64,000 nt of DNA from CAVSMC01 sp963728935 (GCA_963728935.1 CAVSMC010000001.1:2604001-2668000), one strand, 5' to 3'; counted from the stretch's first letter, positions 40,330 to 50,022 are shown. Notes: generated by a model from the letters alone, not told the origin. Translations and numbers: made by a program.

Positions 40330-40472
40330 CGTGAAAAGCCCGCGGACTTGGCTCGCGGCAGCACTTCGATCCGTACAAGATGCGGCCGCTGGCGCCGCAG
40401 CGCAAGCCCTTCGCATTTGTCGTTTGACCGCGCGGTCGGGCGGACGTTGCAACCTGCTAAACTCGGCGCGCC

Positions 40473-41846
40473 ATGCCGGAATCGATGCTCATCTTCGTCG
40501 CCGTCGGCGGCCTCGTGCTTTTGTTCGCCATCGCGAGCATCGGCGTTGCGCTGCTTGCGCGCGTGCGGCGCCTGGTCGCGGCGCAAATCGATACCGCGCG
40601 GGAAGCGCGCGAGCTGCGCACGCGGCTCGAGGTCGCCGTCGCGCAGGGCGCCGACTTCGAGCGCGACTTGAAGCTCGAGCTTTCGAACGCGCGCACCGAG
40701 CAGGCGGCCGCTGCGCGCGGCGCGCGCGCCGAGCTCGCCGCGAGTCTTGGTCAGTTCGTCGATCGGCTGGACAAGCTTGCGCAGTCGAATCAAGAGCGGC
40801 TCGAGGCGGTGCGCGTCACCGTCGAGCAGCGCCTCGATGTGCTTCGCAGCGAAAACGCGACAAAGCTCGACGAAATGCGCGCGACCGTCGACGAGAAGCT
40901 GCAGACGACGCTCGAGGCGCGCCTCGGCGAGTCGTTCAAGCTCGTGTCCGAGCGTCTCGAGCAAGTGCACAAGGGGTTGGGCGAGATGCAGAACCTCGCC
41001 GCCGGCGTCGGCGATTTGAAGCGCGTGCTGTCGAACGTCAAGACGCGTGGCGGGTGGGGCGAAGTCCAGCTCGGCGCGTTGCTCGGCGAAATGCTGACGC
41101 CGCAGCAGTTCGCCTCGAATGTCGAGACGCGGCCGGGCAGCAACAAGCGCGTCGAATTCGCGATCCGGCTGCCGGGCAGGTCCGATGGCGACCGCCCCTG
41201 CTGGCTGCCGATCGACTGCAAGTTCCCGCTCGAGGATTGGCAGCGGCTGCAGGACGCGCTCGAGCGCGCCGACGCTCCGGCCGCCGAAGAATGGCGCAAG
41301 GCGCTCGCCGCTTTCATGCGTGACGCCGCCAAGACGATCCGCGCGCTCTACGTCGAGCCGCCGCACACGACCGACTTCGCGATCCTGTTCGTGCCGACCG
41401 AGAGCCTGTACGCGGAGATGATGGCGCGCCCGGGATTCGCCGATGCGCTGCAGCGCGAGCACCGTGTGCTGCTGACGGGTCCGATGAACCTCGCAGCGCT
41501 ACTCAACAGCTTGCAGATGGGCTTCCGCACGCTTGCGATCGAGCAGCGGTCGAGCGAGGTCTGGCGCGTGCTCGGGGCGATCAAAGCCGAGTTCGGCAAG
41601 TTCGGCGATATCCTCGCGAAGACGCAAAAGAAGCTGCAGGAGGCGAGCAACACGATCGAGGAGGCTCGCGGCAAGAGCACGACCATCGTGCGTCGGCTGC
41701 GCGACGTCGAAGCGCTACCGCAGGATGAGGCCGACCGCCTGCTCGGCGCCGATGCGAACGCCGCGCACGCGCCGGGCGAAGTTCAGCCGCTTCTCGAGGG
41801 CCTGCTGCCCCCCGAGCGCGACCCGGGCTCCGGCGACGTCAAGTAG
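40473..41846 (+). CDS. rmuC: DNA recombination protein RmuC
   Basis: The 457-residue product has an N-terminal membrane anchor (LIFVAVGGLVLLFAIASIGVALLA), a long coiled coil (~30-150) and the RmuC nuclease-like domain (GDLKRVLSNVKTRGGWGEVQ, DCKFPLEDWQRL, TDFAILFVPTESLYAE, GPMNLAALLNSLQMGFRTLAIEQ). RmuC limits rearrangements at inverted repeats in E. coli; the mechanism is not settled. It is followed 4 bp later by mtfA, so probably cotranscribed. Confidence 0.95.
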   Translation: MPESMLIFVAVGGLVLLFAIASIGVALLARVRRLVAAQIDTAREARELRTRLEVAVAQGADFERDLKLELSNARTEQAAAARGARAELAASLGQFVDRLDKLAQSNQERLEAVRVTVEQRLDVLRSENATKLDEMRATVDEKLQTTLEARLGESFKLVSERLEQVHKGLGEMQNLAAGVGDLKRVLSNVKTRGGWGEVQLGALLGEMLTPQQFASNVETRPGSNKRVEFAIRLPGRSDGDRPCWLPIDCKFPLEDWQRLQDALERADAPAAEEWRKALAAFMRDAAKTIRALYVEPPHTTDFAILFVPTESLYAEMMARPGFADALQREHRVLLTGPMNLAALLNSLQMGFRTLAIEQRSSEVWRVLGAIKAEFGKFGDILAKTQKKLQEASNTIEEARGKSTTIVRRLRDVEALPQDEADRLLGADANAAHAPGEVQPLLEGLLPPERDPGSGDVK

Positions 41847-41850
41847 CGCG

Positions 41851-42630
41851 ATGTTCGGCGCGCTGCGCAATTGGCGCCGCGAGCGCGTGCTGCGCCGCGC
41901 CGCGATTCCCGACGCGCTGTGGCGCGGGGCGGTCGACGCGCTGCCGTTCCTCTCGATCTACACGACCGACGAGCTGGCCCGCTTGCGCGAGCACGTCGTG
42001 CTGTTTCTCGATGCGAAGTCGATCGTCGGCGCGCGCGGCCACGAGATGACGCCGATGCAGCGCGTGGTGATCGCAATCCAGGCGTGCGTGCCGGTGCTCA
42101 ATCTCGACTCGAGTTACTACGACGGTTGGGAGAACGTGATCGTCTATCCCGACGAGTTCATGCCTGTCCGCGAGTGGGAGGACGAAGCGGGCGTCGTCCA
42201 CCGCAGCGACGATCCGCTTGCGGGCGAGGCGATGCCCGGTGGACCGGTCGTGCTGTCGTGGCCGGACGTCGAGGCGTCGGCCGACTGGGAGTCGTGCGGG
42301 ATGAACCTCGTGATCCACGAGTTCGCGCACAAGATCGACATGCGCAACGGCGAGGCCAACGGCTGCCCGCCGCTGCCGCCGACGATATCGGCGCAACAAT
42401 GGCAGGCAACGCTCGGCGCGGCGTTCGACGATTTCAGCGCACGCGTCGACCGCGACGAGGATACGGCGATCGACCCGTACGCCGCCGATTCGCCGGCGGA
42501 GTTCTTTGCCGTGCTGTCCGAAGTCTTCTTTGCCGAGCCTGCGCTCCTCGCCGCCGATTATCCCGACGTCTATGCGCAGTTTCGCGCGTTCTACCGGCAA
42601 GACCCGGCCGCGCGCGCACAGCCGCGCTGA
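41851..42630 (+). CDS. mtfA: Zinc-dependent peptidase MtfA (Mlc-interacting)
   Basis: Cytosolic zinc aminopeptidase-like protein of 259 residues. The metal site is HEFAH at H156-E157-x2-H160 (NLVIHEFAHKIDM), with a downstream glutamate in EFFAVLSEVFF. In enterobacteria MtfA binds and inactivates the Mlc repressor; an Mlc partner is not evident here, so only the peptidase assignment is firm. The ATG at 41851 follows the rmuC stop by 4 bp. Family features YYDGWENVIVYPDEF and ADSPAEFFAV are intact. Confidence 0.93.
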   Translation: MFGALRNWRRERVLRRAAIPDALWRGAVDALPFLSIYTTDELARLREHVVLFLDAKSIVGARGHEMTPMQRVVIAIQACVPVLNLDSSYYDGWENVIVYPDEFMPVREWEDEAGVVHRSDDPLAGEAMPGGPVVLSWPDVEASADWESCGMNLVIHEFAHKIDMRNGEANGCPPLPPTISAQQWQATLGAAFDDFSARVDRDEDTAIDPYAADSPAEFFAVLSEVFFAEPALLAADYPDVYAQFRAFYRQDPAARAQPR

Positions 42631-42774
42631 CCGCCGATCGGCGGAATACGAAACCGTCGGAAGCTGTTGATCTTTGGCCCTGGCGGCGTATCCTACGCAC
42701 CGGGTTCCGGACCGGCGCCAACAAGATCGGTGCTGCGACCCGGCATCATCGTTTACTTCTCTCGGGGAGGCTCC

Positions 42775-43023
42775 ATGAAAGTTCGTGCTCTTGCACTGGC
42801 CGTCGCGACGCTGTTTGCCGCCGGCACGGCGTTCGCGTTCCATTGCCCGCAGGACATGAAGAAGATCGACGACGCGCTGGCGAAGAGCCCGAAGCTGTCG
42901 GCCTCGCAGATGGATGAGGTGAAGAAGTACCGCGCCGAGGGCGAGACGCTGCACAAGGCCGGCAAGCATCAGGAGTCGATCGATACGCTCGCGAAGGCGA
43001 TGAAGATCCTCGACGTGAAATAG
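42775..43023 (+). CDS. Small secreted protein of unknown function
   Basis: An 82-residue protein with a clear signal peptide (VRALALAVATLFAAGTAFAF) and a mature part of about 60 residues rich in Lys, Asp and Ala: HCPQDMKKIDDALAKSPK, then an amphipathic helical stretch ending KAMKILDVK. The ATG at 42775 is fixed by GGGGAGG about 6 bp upstream. Similar short exported proteins occur in other betaproteobacteria, but I know no function. It lies between mtfA and convergent aidB. Confidence 0.8.
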   Translation: MKVRALALAVATLFAAGTAFAFHCPQDMKKIDDALAKSPKLSASQMDEVKKYRAEGETLHKAGKHQESIDTLAKAMKILDVK

Positions 43024-43063
43024 TCCTCTATCTCGGGCGCGAAGCCGTTCGCGCACGCCACGG

Positions 43064-43085
43064 CGCCACGCGATCTCGCGTGGCG
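43064..43085. terminator. Hairpin between convergent genes, candidate terminator
   Basis: Perfect 9-bp stem CGCCACGCG/CGCGTGGCG with loop ATCT, then TCGTCGTTTG. The T-run is weak. It separates the small secreted protein gene from the convergent aidB. Confidence 0.5.
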
Positions 43086-43102
43086 TCGTCGTTTGCGAGG
43101 CG

Positions 43103-44743
43103 CTAGCTCGGCAACGCGCGCGCGATGATGGCTTCGCTGTCGAGGCCGGATGCAAGCGCGCCGAACGCTGCGCCGCCGAAGCTCGACGACGCAAGCCGCG
43201 ATGCGCAGAATGCGTCGCCGACGAACGGGGGCGCATGCCGGATCAGCAGCGAGGCGCCGAGCGCGAGCGCGATGCGCTGCGTCAACGAGCGCGCATTCGA
43301 CGCGTCGCTCTGCGCGCCCCGAAGATCGGCTTCGAGCGCGGCGACGAAGGCGTCGTAACGCCGATCGGCGCCGCGCGCGGCAGCGAGCTCGGCGGCGAGC
43401 GCATCGGCAGAGTCCGCCTCGCGCGCGAGCGCTCGCAGCACGTCGAGCGCCATCACGTTGCCCGATCCTTCCCAGATCGAGTTGAGCGGCGCCTCGCGAT
43501 AGAAACGCGCAAGCGTGTTCTCTTCGACGTAGCCGTTGCCGCCGAGCACTTCGATCGCTTCTTCGCAGTGCGCGGCCGCGCGTTTGCACACCCAGTACTT
43601 CGCGGCCGGCGTGGCGAGCCGCGCGAGCGCTTGGTCGGAGCGTTCGGCGTCGGCCTCGAAAGCGCGCGCAAGACGCAGCGCGAGCGCGGTCGCCGCCTCG
43701 GACTCGAGCGCGAGGTCGGCGAGCACGGCGCGCATCAGCGGCTGTTCCGCGAGCACGCGGCCGAACGCAACGCGATGCGCCGCATGGTGCAGCGCCCGCG
43801 CCGTGCACGCGCGCATCAGGCCGGCGCTGCCGATGACGCAGTCGAGCCGCGTGTGCTGGACCATCTCGAGGATCGTGACGATGCCGCGGCCTTCGGCGCC
43901 GACGCGCCATGCGAGCGCGCCGTCGAACTCGACTTCGGACGATGCGTTCGAGCGGTTGCCGAGCTTGTCCTTGAGCCGCGCGATGCGGATCGCGTTGCGC
44001 GCCCCGTCGGGACGAAGCCTCGGCAACAGGAAACAGGTCAGGCCGTCGGTCGCTTGCGCGAGGATCAGATGCGCATCGCACTGCGGCGCCGAGAAGAACC
44101 ATTTGTGCCCGCTTACCCGGTAGCCGCCCGCGCCGTCGCGTTCCGCGCGCGTGACGTTGCTGCGCACGTCGCTGCCGCCCTGCCGCTCGGTCATGCCCAT
44201 GCCGATCAGCAGCGCGCGCTTGTCCGAGGCCGGCAGCTCGCGCCGGTCGTAGTCGCGTGCGACGATCTTCGGCAGCCACGTCGATTCGAGCGCGGGAACG
44301 TCGCAATCGGCGCGGCGCAACGCCGGCACGCTCGCGTAGGTCATCGTCAGCGGGCACTGCGTGCCGTTCTCGACTTGCGCGTGCATCAGATACATCGCGG
44401 CGCGGGCGACTTGGGCGCCCTGTCGCGTCTGGTCCCACGGCGCGCAGTGCTCGCCGGCCGCCGCCGCGATGCGCATCAGCTCATGCCACGCGGGGTGGAA
44501 ATCGACCGCGTCGATGCGCTCGCCGCCCGGATCGATCGCGCGAAGCTGCGGCGGGTTGCGGTTGGCCGCGTCACCCAGCTCAGCCAGCGTATCGCTTCCC
44601 ATGCGCTCGCCCCAATCGAGGAGCGCGGGATGCGCCCAGGCGGCCCCGTATCGGGCTACGGCTTCGGCGAGCGCCAGGTCGTCGCGATAGAAATTGCGAT
44701 TCGCGTAGCGTGGCGGCTGATTGGGAAACGGCGTTTCGAGCAT
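43103..44743 (-). CDS. aidB: AidB-like acyl-CoA dehydrogenase
   Basis: FAD-dependent acyl-CoA dehydrogenase-fold protein of 546 residues, the size of E. coli AidB, which protects DNA against alkylation. Features: PPRYANRNFYRDD at the start, GMGMTERQGGSDVRSN, SGHKWFFSAPQCDA, EVLGGNGYVEENTLARFYREAPLNSIWEGS. The start is ATG at 44743 (MLETPFPNQPP); an ATG at 44758 is in frame but adds five residues. Physiological activity on acyl-CoA is uncertain for this family. It is divergent from the catabolic operon at 44824. Confidence 0.9.
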   Translation of the reverse strand: MLETPFPNQPPRYANRNFYRDDLALAEAVARYGAAWAHPALLDWGERMGSDTLAELGDAANRNPPQLRAIDPGGERIDAVDFHPAWHELMRIAAAAGEHCAPWDQTRQGAQVARAAMYLMHAQVENGTQCPLTMTYASVPALRRADCDVPALESTWLPKIVARDYDRRELPASDKRALLIGMGMTERQGGSDVRSNVTRAERDGAGGYRVSGHKWFFSAPQCDAHLILAQATDGLTCFLLPRLRPDGARNAIRIARLKDKLGNRSNASSEVEFDGALAWRVGAEGRGIVTILEMVQHTRLDCVIGSAGLMRACTARALHHAAHRVAFGRVLAEQPLMRAVLADLALESEAATALALRLARAFEADAERSDQALARLATPAAKYWVCKRAAAHCEEAIEVLGGNGYVEENTLARFYREAPLNSIWEGSGNVMALDVLRALAREADSADALAAELAAARGADRRYDAFVAALEADLRGAQSDASNARSLTQRIALALGASLLIRHAPPFVGDAFCASRLASSSFGGAAFGALASGLDSEAIIARALPS

Positions 44744-44823
44744 CGGAGGACCCGTCAATTTTGTGCTATCGCCGCAAGGCGGCGGCGTCTAATCTACGCC
44801 ATTCGACTGCCACGGAGCCAACG

Positions 44824-45726
44824 GTGACCCGAACGACGCTGCGCGCAGCGCTCGCGCTCGAGCGGCCGCTCGTCATGCCGCTCGCGCACGACGCGCTGTG
44901 TGCGCGGTTGATCGCGCGCGCCGGGTTTCGCGCGTTCGCGATCGGCGGCTCGGCAATGCTCGCCGCCCGCTACGCGCTGCCGGACATCGGCCTCGCCGCG
45001 CTCGCCGACATGGCGGCCGGCATTCGCGATATCGCGAGCGCCACCGACCTGCCGTTCATGGCCGACGGCGACGACGGATACGGCGACGCGAAGAGCGTTG
45101 CGCGCACCGTCGAGCTCTACGAGTCGCTCGGCGTTGGCGGCATCCTGCTCGAGGACCAGCAGCGGGACGTGAAGCAGCCGCGCGCCGACCATGCGAAAGG
45201 CGTCGTTTCGCGGCAAGCGATCGAATCGAAGCTCCGAGCGGCGATCGCGGCGCGCTGCTCGACCGAAACGCTGATCATCGGCCGCACCGACGCGTACGGC
45301 GTCCATGGCATCGACGAAGCGATCGCCCGCGGCGCGCGCTTTCTCGAACTCGGCGCCGACGGCGTCTTCGTCGCGGGGCTCAGGACGCTCGGCGATTACG
45401 AGCGCGTCGGTGCGGCGTTGCGCGGCGCGACGCTGCTCTCGGCGGCGGTGTTCGAAACGCCCGGCATGCCATGGCCAGCGCCGGCAGCGCTTGCCGAGAT
45501 GGGCTTCAATCAGGTGTCGTATCCGGCTGCGCTGATCTTCCGTGCGACGGCTGCGATGGCCGATGGACTCGCGCAATTGCGTGCGCATGCGACCGGTAGC
45601 GCGGCGATGCATGCCGATCCGCGAGCGGGCTCGATCCGCCAGACGCTGGACGATGCGCTCGACCTCGCGCGCTGGCAGCGGATCGAGCGCGAGTTCGCAA
45701 CGCCGCAGGGAAGCGATCGGGGCTGA
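44824..45726 (+). CDS. Isocitrate lyase/PEP mutase superfamily enzyme
   Basis: A 300-residue (beta/alpha)8 enzyme of the PEP mutase/isocitrate lyase superfamily. Mg2+-binding aspartates lie in MADGDDGYGD (D81, D83, D84), followed by LLEDQQRDVKQPR (E110, D111). The loop where lyases carry the catalytic cysteine (KRCGH) instead reads RADHAKG, so 2-methylisocitrate-lyase-type chemistry is unlikely; oxaloacetate-decarboxylase-like or another C-C/C-P reaction is possible. The GTG start at 44824 has GGAG at 44814. First gene of a seven-gene operon with a ThDP enzyme, an aldehyde dehydrogenase and an ABC importer. Substrate not identified. Confidence 0.85.
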   Translation: MTRTTLRAALALERPLVMPLAHDALCARLIARAGFRAFAIGGSAMLAARYALPDIGLAALADMAAGIRDIASATDLPFMADGDDGYGDAKSVARTVELYESLGVGGILLEDQQRDVKQPRADHAKGVVSRQAIESKLRAAIAARCSTETLIIGRTDAYGVHGIDEAIARGARFLELGADGVFVAGLRTLGDYERVGAALRGATLLSAAVFETPGMPWPAPAALAEMGFNQVSYPAALIFRATAAMADGLAQLRAHATGSAAMHADPRAGSIRQTLDDALDLARWQRIEREFATPQGSDRG

Positions 45727-45735
45727 CGAGGACCC

Positions 45736-47523
45736 ATGGCAACCAAAGAGCAGCCGCCGCCCGCAGCGGTGCAGACGGCGACATTCGGCAGCGACGCGAT
45801 CGCCGAGCTGTTGCGGGCGCTGCGCTTCGATTACATCGCGCTCACCCCGGGCGCGAGCTTCCGCGGTCTGCACGACAGTCTCGTCAACCATTTGGGCAAC
45901 CGCGCGCCCGAATTGCTGTTGTGCCTGCACGAGGAGCACGCGGTTTCGATCGCGCACGGCTACGCGCGCGTCGCCGGCCGTCCGATGGCGGTCGCGCTGC
46001 ACGCGAACGTCGGTTTGATGCACGCGACGATGGCGATCTTCAATGCGTGGTGCGATCGCATCCCGATCTTCATGCTCGGCGGCGTCGGCCCGATCGATTC
46101 GGTCAAGCGCAGGCCGTGGGTCGATTGGATCCACACGGCGCGCGACATGGGCGGGCTCGTACGCGGCTACACGAAGTGGGACGACCAGCCGGCGTCGATT
46201 CCCGCGGCGCTCGAGGCGATGGTTCGCGCCTATCGGATCGCGACGACCGAGCCGTGCGGCCCCGTATACGTCAACCTCGACGCGACGCTTCAGGAGGATC
46301 CGCTTGCAAGCCCTCCGTCGATGCCGCCGCTCGAACGCTTTCCGGCGCCGCATTCGGGCGATCCGCCCGATGAAGCCGTCGCCAGAGTCGCTGCGGCGCT
46401 TGCCGCGGCGAGCCGGCCGCTGTTCATGATCGGCCGCGTATCGGCGAACACGGCGGACTTCGATGCGCGTGTCGCGCTCGCCGAGCGCGTCGGCGCGCGC
46501 GTGCTGACCGACATCAAGACCGGCGCCAGCTTCCCGACGCGCCATCCGCTGCATCCGTATCCGCCCGGGCTGTACGTCGGCGCCGAAGCCGGTGCGCTCA
46601 TCCGCGACGCCGACGTGATCGTGAGCTTCGACTGGATCGATCTCGCCGGATCGCTGCGCCAGGCGTGCGGCGGCGAATGGCCGCGCGCGACGATCGTGCA
46701 TTGCTCGCTCGACCAATACGTGCACAACGGCTGGAGCATGGACTATCAGTCGCTGCCGCCGGCCGAGGTGACGATCCTCGCCGCGCCCGATCGGCTGGTC
46801 GCGCGGCTGCTCGGCGTCGTGACAGCGCGCGGGGCGCGCGTGCAGCCGATCGCAAAGCCGGCCGCGGCCGAGGCGCCTGCCGATCCGGCGAGCCCCGCGC
46901 AGCGCATATCGATCGACGACCTCGCGCGCACGACCGTGCAGACGCTGGCAGCGCATCGCCCGTCCTACATCCGGTTGCCGCTGTCGTGGCCCGGCGAGCA
47001 TTGTCACTTCGCACACCCTCTCGATTACATCGGGTTCGACGGCGGCGGCGGCATCGGCTCGGGGCCCGGGATGGCGGTCGGCGCGGCGCTTGCGCTTCGC
47101 GATTGCGGACGCCTGCCCGTTGCGGTCGTCGGCGACGGCGATTTCCTCATGGGATCGACCGCGCTGTGGACAGGCGTCCACCATCGCGTGCCACTGCTCG
47201 TGATCGTCGCGAACAACGAATCGTTCTTCAACGACGAGCTGCATCAGGAGCGCGTTGCGCGTGTGCGTGGGCGCCCGGTCGAGAACCGCTGGATCGGCAT
47301 GCGAATGAGCGATCCCGAGGTCGATCTCGCGACGCTCGCGCGGGCCCAGGGTGCGATCGGGCTTGGTCCGGCCGCATCGGTCGACGAGCTCGTCGCTCAC
47401 CTCGAAGCCGGTGTGCGGCACGTGCGAGACGGCGCACTGTGCGTCGTCGATGCGCGCGTCGCACCCGAGTACGCGCGCGCCGTGTCGTCGTCGTTGCTGC
47501 GTCATATTCCCGCACAACGCTGA
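45736..47523 (+). CDS. Thiamine-diphosphate-dependent decarboxylase/synthase
   Basis: A 595-residue ThDP enzyme with three-domain layout of the benzoylformate decarboxylase/acetolactate synthase family. The catalytic Glu is in HEEHAVSIAHGYARV (about residue 66), and the ThDP/Mg site is VVGDGDFLMG... ending in NNESFFND (about 463-495). There is no FAD-binding signature that I recognise and no small-subunit gene adjacent, which argues for a decarboxylase more than acetolactate synthase (inference). It sits 9 bp after the PEP-mutase-fold gene and 9 bp before the aldehyde dehydrogenase. Confidence 0.88.
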   Translation: MATKEQPPPAAVQTATFGSDAIAELLRALRFDYIALTPGASFRGLHDSLVNHLGNRAPELLLCLHEEHAVSIAHGYARVAGRPMAVALHANVGLMHATMAIFNAWCDRIPIFMLGGVGPIDSVKRRPWVDWIHTARDMGGLVRGYTKWDDQPASIPAALEAMVRAYRIATTEPCGPVYVNLDATLQEDPLASPPSMPPLERFPAPHSGDPPDEAVARVAAALAAASRPLFMIGRVSANTADFDARVALAERVGARVLTDIKTGASFPTRHPLHPYPPGLYVGAEAGALIRDADVIVSFDWIDLAGSLRQACGGEWPRATIVHCSLDQYVHNGWSMDYQSLPPAEVTILAAPDRLVARLLGVVTARGARVQPIAKPAAAEAPADPASPAQRISIDDLARTTVQTLAAHRPSYIRLPLSWPGEHCHFAHPLDYIGFDGGGGIGSGPGMAVGAALALRDCGRLPVAVVGDGDFLMGSTALWTGVHHRVPLLVIVANNESFFNDELHQERVARVRGRPVENRWIGMRMSDPEVDLATLARAQGAIGLGPAASVDELVAHLEAGVRHVRDGALCVVDARVAPEYARAVSSSLLRHIPAQR

Positions 47524-47532
47524 AGGAGCGCG

Positions 47533-49005
47533 ATGGCACGAGCAGACCCACGACCGTTGCCCGAGCACCGCGCGCTCTACTACGGCGGCGCGTGGCACGA
47601 CGCGCGCTCGGGGCGTTCGATCGAGGTCACGTCGCCGTCGACCGGCGAGTCGCTCGGCCGAGCGTTCGACGCCGACGACGCCGACGTCGACCTCGCCGTC
47701 GCGGCCGCGCGCGAAGGCTTCGCCGTTTGGCGCGACACGCCCGCTCGCGAGCGTGCGCGCGTGGTCCGCGCGGCGGCGGCAATCCTGCGCGAGCACGCCG
47801 ACGAGCTCGCGTGGATCGATGCGCAGGACGGCGGCAATCCCTATCAGGCGATGCACTACGACGTCGGCATCAGCGCCGATTACATGGAGTATTTCGCCGG
47901 TCTCGTGACCGAAGTTAAGGGCGCGACGATTCCGATCTCGTCCAGCGTTCTCAACTACACGCTGCGCGAGCCGCTCGGCGTCGTCGCGCGCATCGGTGCG
48001 TTCAATCATCCGCTGCTGTTCGTCGCGGGCAAGGCCGGCGCGCCGCTCGCTGCCGGCAATGCGTTGATCGTCAAGCCGGCCGACCAGACGCCGCTTTCAG
48101 CGCTGCGGATCGCCGAGCTGTGGCACGACGTCTTTCCGCCCGGCGTGTTCAACGTCGTCACCGGCGGGCGCGACGCCGGCGCGGCGCTGGTCGCGCATCC
48201 GAAAGTGGCGAAGATCGGATTCATCGGCAGCGTCGCCGGCGGTCGCGCGGTGATGAGCGCGGCCGGCGCGACATTGAAGGCGCTTACGCTCGAGCTCGGC
48301 GGCAAGAACGCGCTGATCGCGTGCGACGACTCCACGCCGGACGAGATCGCCGACGCTGTCGTGCGCGGTATGAACTTCCGCTACGTGACCGGCCAGTCGT
48401 GCAACTCGACGAGCCGCGTCTACCTGCACGACGCGATCCACGATCGCGCGCTGTCGCGGATCGTCGATCGGGTGCGCACGCTGAAGGTCGGCATGCCGAC
48501 CGACGCCGATACTGAAGTGGGGTGCCTGTCGAGCGCCGCGCAATACGAAAAGACGATGAGCTACATCGGGATCGGCCAGGATGAGGGCGCGCGACTGCTG
48601 TGCGGCGGCGGGCGGCCGAGCGACGGCAAGTTCGCGCGCGGGCATTTCGTCGAGCCCACGGTCTTCGCCGACGTGCGCGACGACATGCGCATCGCGCGCG
48701 AGGAGATCTTCGGGCCGGTGGTGAGCATCCTGCGCTGGACCGACGAGCGCGACGTGATCGCACGCGCGAACGCGCTCGACTACGGTCTCACCGCGTCGAT
48801 ATGGACGCACGATCTCGACCGTGCGCATCGGCTCGCTGCGCGCATCGAGGCGGGCTACATCTGGATCAACGGCGCCAGCACGCATTACGTTGGCGTGCCG
48901 TTCGGCGGTTACAAGCAGTCGGGAATGGGGCGCGAGGAGTCGATCGACGAGCTTCTCGCGTGCACGCAAATCAAGAACGTCAACGTCACGCTCAGAAGCG
49001 CCTAA
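47533..49005 (+). CDS. Aldehyde dehydrogenase family protein
   Basis: NAD(P)-dependent aldehyde dehydrogenase of 490 residues with all key residues: N158 (FNHP), K181 (VKPADQTP), general base E254 (LELGGKNA) and nucleophile C290 (TGQSCNS), and the C-terminal motif GVPFGGYKQSGMGREES. Placed after a ThDP decarboxylase, it most likely oxidises the aldehyde that enzyme releases (inference from order). Substrate specificity cannot be read from the sequence. The ABC transporter genes follow after 27 bp. Confidence 0.93.
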   Translation: MARADPRPLPEHRALYYGGAWHDARSGRSIEVTSPSTGESLGRAFDADDADVDLAVAAAREGFAVWRDTPARERARVVRAAAAILREHADELAWIDAQDGGNPYQAMHYDVGISADYMEYFAGLVTEVKGATIPISSSVLNYTLREPLGVVARIGAFNHPLLFVAGKAGAPLAAGNALIVKPADQTPLSALRIAELWHDVFPPGVFNVVTGGRDAGAALVAHPKVAKIGFIGSVAGGRAVMSAAGATLKALTLELGGKNALIACDDSTPDEIADAVVRGMNFRYVTGQSCNSTSRVYLHDAIHDRALSRIVDRVRTLKVGMPTDADTEVGCLSSAAQYEKTMSYIGIGQDEGARLLCGGGRPSDGKFARGHFVEPTVFADVRDDMRIAREEIFGPVVSILRWTDERDVIARANALDYGLTASIWTHDLDRAHRLAARIEAGYIWINGASTHYVGVPFGGYKQSGMGREESIDELLACTQIKNVNVTLRSA

Positions 49006-49032
49006 CGCGGCGCCAAATCGGCAGGAGGAACC

Positions 49033-50022
49033 ATGCATCGGCATCAATGTGGATTGCGGCTCGGCGCGCTCGCGCTCGCCGCCGTGCTTTGCGCGACCGC
49101 GCGCGCCGAGGAGATCGCGGTCGGCAACTACGGCGTATCGGCGAACGGCATGCCGTTCGCGGTCGCGATGGAGAAGGGCTACTTCAAGGAGGAAGGGCTC
49201 AACATCACCGGCATCATCACGTCCGCCGGCGGCGGAACGTCGCTTCGCAACATGCTCGCCGGCAACGTTCCGTACGGCGAAGTCAATCCGGGCGTGGTCA
49301 TCAACGCGATCCAGCAGGGCGCCGATCTGAAGATCATCAGCGACAATGCGCTCACCGTCGCCGAGTTCGCGTGGGTCGTCAAGGCCGATTCGCCGATCAA
49401 GACGTTGAAGGACATCAAGGGCAAGAAGATCGGCTACACCAATCCGCGCTCGACCAGCCAGGCGCTCGCGCGGATGGTCGCGCAGGCCGCGGGCTTCAAG
49501 CCGGAGGACATCGAGATCGTTCGCACCGGCGGCTTCGGCGAAGGCGTCGCCGCGCTCGAATCGGGGCTGATCGACATCGCGCCGCTCACCGAGCCGTTGT
49601 GGTCGAAATACAAGGACAAGTATCGGGTCATCGCGACGGCGGCCGATCTGCTGCCGCCGCTCGACAACGTCGTGGGGGTGACCACCGAGACGCAAATGGC
49701 CGCGCGTGGCGATTTCATCCGCGGCGTGATCCGCGCGCGGCGCAAGGCGGTGCAGTTCATGAAAGCGAATCCCGACGAGGCCGGCGATCTGGTCGCGAAG
49801 GCGTACAACATCGACAAGGCGGTCGCGCGAAGCGCCGTGCGCAACCTGACGACCAGCAGCACGAAGGGCGTACCGTATTGGGGCGAAGGCGAGTTCCATC
49901 TCGAAGGGCTCAAGCGGATGATCGAAGTGCAGCGCGGTCTCGGAACGATCAAAGGTGAAGTCGATTACGACAAGATCATCGACACGCGCTTCCTGCCGGA
50001 CGACTTGAAGAAGATCCGGTAG
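49033..50022 (+). CDS. ABC transporter substrate-binding protein, NitT/TauT (NMT1-like)
   Basis: The 329-residue periplasmic receptor has a signal peptide (GALALAAVLCATARA) and the NMT1/SsuA-type fold: AMEKGYFKEEGLNI, GGGTSLRNMLAGNVPYGEVN, IKGKKIGYTNPRSTSQALA, VAALESGLIDIAPLTEP. Family members bind sulfonates, nitrate, pyrimidine precursors or aromatic acids. It is the receptor for the ATPase and the two permeases that follow within the same operon. GGAGGA lies just upstream of the ATG. Confidence 0.92.
   Translation: MHRHQCGLRLGALALAAVLCATARAEEIAVGNYGVSANGMPFAVAMEKGYFKEEGLNITGIITSAGGGTSLRNMLAGNVPYGEVNPGVVINAIQQGADLKIISDNALTVAEFAWVVKADSPIKTLKDIKGKKIGYTNPRSTSQALARMVAQAAGFKPEDIEIVRTGGFGEGVAALESGLIDIAPLTEPLWSKYKDKYRVIATAADLLPPLDNVVGVTTETQMAARGDFIRGVIRARRKAVQFMKANPDEAGDLVAKAYNIDKAVARSAVRNLTTSSTKGVPYWGEGEFHLEGLKRMIEVQRGLGTIKGEVDYDKIIDTRFLPDDLKKIR

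Noticed and set aside
45736..47523. Acetolactate synthase large subunit (ilvB)
   Set aside because: No ilvN-type small subunit adjacent and the operon context is catabolic; general ThDP decarboxylase/synthase is as far as the sequence allows.
44794..48009. A 1071-codon open frame on the minus strand
   Set aside because: It is antisense to the well-supported PEP-mutase-fold, ThDP and aldehyde dehydrogenase genes. The translation is Arg/His/Asp-rich with no domain, a typical antisense shadow in GC-rich DNA.
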